DNA from: Psychrobacter sp. TAE2020
GTDB lineage: Bacteria > Pseudomonadota > Gammaproteobacteria > Pseudomonadales > Moraxellaceae
Assembly: GCF_018919485.1 (NCBI RefSeq)
Contig: NZ_JAHLMU010000001.1
Span: 2,110,022 to 2,146,309, forward strand
Reading direction: 5' to 3'
Length of the DNA: 36,288 bases
Below the pieces are notes generated by a model that made no database searches, was not told the origin of the DNA, and worked only from the letters and a program-made list of their open reading frames with translations. The number at the start of each line of letters is the position of its first letter. The stretch's first letter is position 1. The translations under genes were made by a program, and so were the position numbers. This document shows positions 35,498 through 36,288 of the stretch, piece by piece.

Positions 35498-36288
35498 ATG
35501 TCAACAAATATAAACCAACTTAGAGATTTTTCGACTTTTTTTACTAGAAGTGAGGTACTTCGTCTACTAAAAAGTGATTTTAAATCAGTAAATACTAAAT
35601 TACAACGCTATGATCTAATTGAGAAAAAACGTGGTTGTAGTTATTTAGAAGTACTAAAAGAAGCGTACAAGAATATTCAAAATAGCTATCAGAATGAATA
35701 TGTTTTAAAGAACGAGTTTTTAAATAAGTGTCTAGTTGAAAAGGTTCTGAATAAAGATTCGATAGTTTTTAATGAACTAAGACTTGGCAATTCAATTGCT
35801 GATCTAGCTATTTTTAATGGCGTTTCGAAGGCTTTTGAGATAAAAACTATACTCGATAAAGAATGTAGGTTGTCAAGTCAGATAGAGACTTATAAAAAGA
35901 TATTTAATGAGACATACATATTAGTACCAGAACAGCAGGTTGATAAATATTTAAAATTTGATAATGAAGTAGCAGTATTTTCCTATGATTCTAATCTCAA
36001 TAAATTTGAATTAGTTAGGGAAGCTACTAGAAACGAAGTGATTGATATAGATGTTCTAATGAATGTACTACATTCAAAGGAATACTTAAATATTGTTCAC
36101 AATTATTTTGGTATAGTTCCTGAGTTAAATTCTTTTAACCAATTCGATATATGCAAAAAATTAATATCTACTATAGGCTATCTAGAATTAAATAACATTT
36201 TTCTTGAAACTATGAAAAGTAGAAAGATTCATAATTCTTTTTTTAATAAATTTAATAGTGAGTTCAATCAAGTGAGTCTCTCTTTGAA
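35498..36288 (+). CDS. sce7726-like protein with PD-(D/E)XK nuclease-type core (partial, runs off the edge)
   Basis: An open frame from ATG 35498 to the last base (263 codons, no stop), so the C-terminus is missing. The middle carries a restriction-nuclease-type pattern: E93 in NELRLGNS, D102 in ADLAIF, E114 and K116 in FEIKT, then Q128 in SSQIETYKK. The segments NSIADLAIFNGVSKAFEIKT and EYLNIVHNYFGIVPEL fit the sce7726 family. I recall sce7726 genes beside sce7725 genes in accessory loci, but this is from memory. The first 60 residues are basic and helical. GC is about 25-30%, far below the neighbours, which suggests acquisition. The ribosome site is weak (AGAGG, 14 bases upstream). Nuclease activity and a defence role are inferred. 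Confidence 0.75.
   Translation, partial: MSTNINQLRDFSTFFTRSEVLRLLKSDFKSVNTKLQRYDLIEKKRGCSYLEVLKEAYKNIQNSYQNEYVLKNEFLNKCLVEKVLNKDSIVFNELRLGNSIADLAIFNGVSKAFEIKTILDKECRLSSQIETYKKIFNETYILVPEQQVDKYLKFDNEVAVFSYDSNLNKFELVREATRNEVIDIDVLMNVLHSKEYLNIVHNYFGIVPELNSFNQFDICKKLISTIGYLELNNIFLETMKSRKIHNSFFNKFNSEFNQVSLSL

Overview
The window looks like chromosomal DNA of a Moraxellaceae gammaproteobacterium, most likely Psychrobacter. This is inferred from moderate-to-low GC, the gene order tsaP-dprA-tsaC that is also found near the origin in Pseudomonas, and the overall style of the proteins. No sequence search was run. Almost everything is core chromosomal content. No rRNA, insertion sequence, prophage or CRISPR array is visible, and there is one tRNA gene (tRNA-Phe, minus strand).

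Layout. (1) 1-8021: a LysM pilus-secretin accessory protein (TsaP-like), the transformation protein DprA, the tRNA-modification enzyme TsaC, a TIGR01777-type epimerase, and two related membrane-anchored metallophosphoesterases with a small cysteine-free HMA-like gene between them on the opposite strand. Three near-matches to the ParB site parS lie here. (2) 7998-10832, minus strand: two related HSL-family esterases. (3) 11273-14354: grpE and dnaK, each with its own sigma-32-like promoter, ending at a strong terminator. (4) 14386-16481, minus strand: bioF-bioC. (5) 16811-20908: a small outer-membrane barrel, an NfeD/SPFH pair and a phytase-like protein. (6) 21014-24595: divergent hemN and the ComM/YifB AAA+ protein. 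(7) 24748-28741, minus strand: a YjdF-type membrane protein, fhs, gph and a DUF4385 protein. A (GTTA)12 microsatellite sits in the gph leader. (8) 28937-31569: a small secreted protein, tRNA-Phe, a PanZ-like GNAT protein and the hisB-hisH pair. (9) 31570-35223: a long structured non-coding stretch, a small membrane protein, an HchA-type DJ-1 protein and the aminotransferase AvtA. (10) 35498 to the right edge: a very AT-rich open frame of the sce7726 type with a PD-(D/E)XK-like nuclease core, truncated by the window.

Functional links. TsaP-like, DprA and ComM are three separate parts of a type IV pilus/natural-transformation pathway. GrpE, DnaK and HchA are protein quality control. Fhs, HisB/HisH, BioF/BioC, HemN, AvtA and PanZ-like belong to one-carbon, amino-acid and cofactor metabolism. 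The best leads for something new are the AT-rich sce7726-like gene at the right edge, which looks like the start of an accessory (possibly defence) module, the parS-like sites, the gph-leader microsatellite, and the non-coding block at 31570-32102 with a GC-rich islet, 11-bp repeats and a terminator-like leader hairpin.
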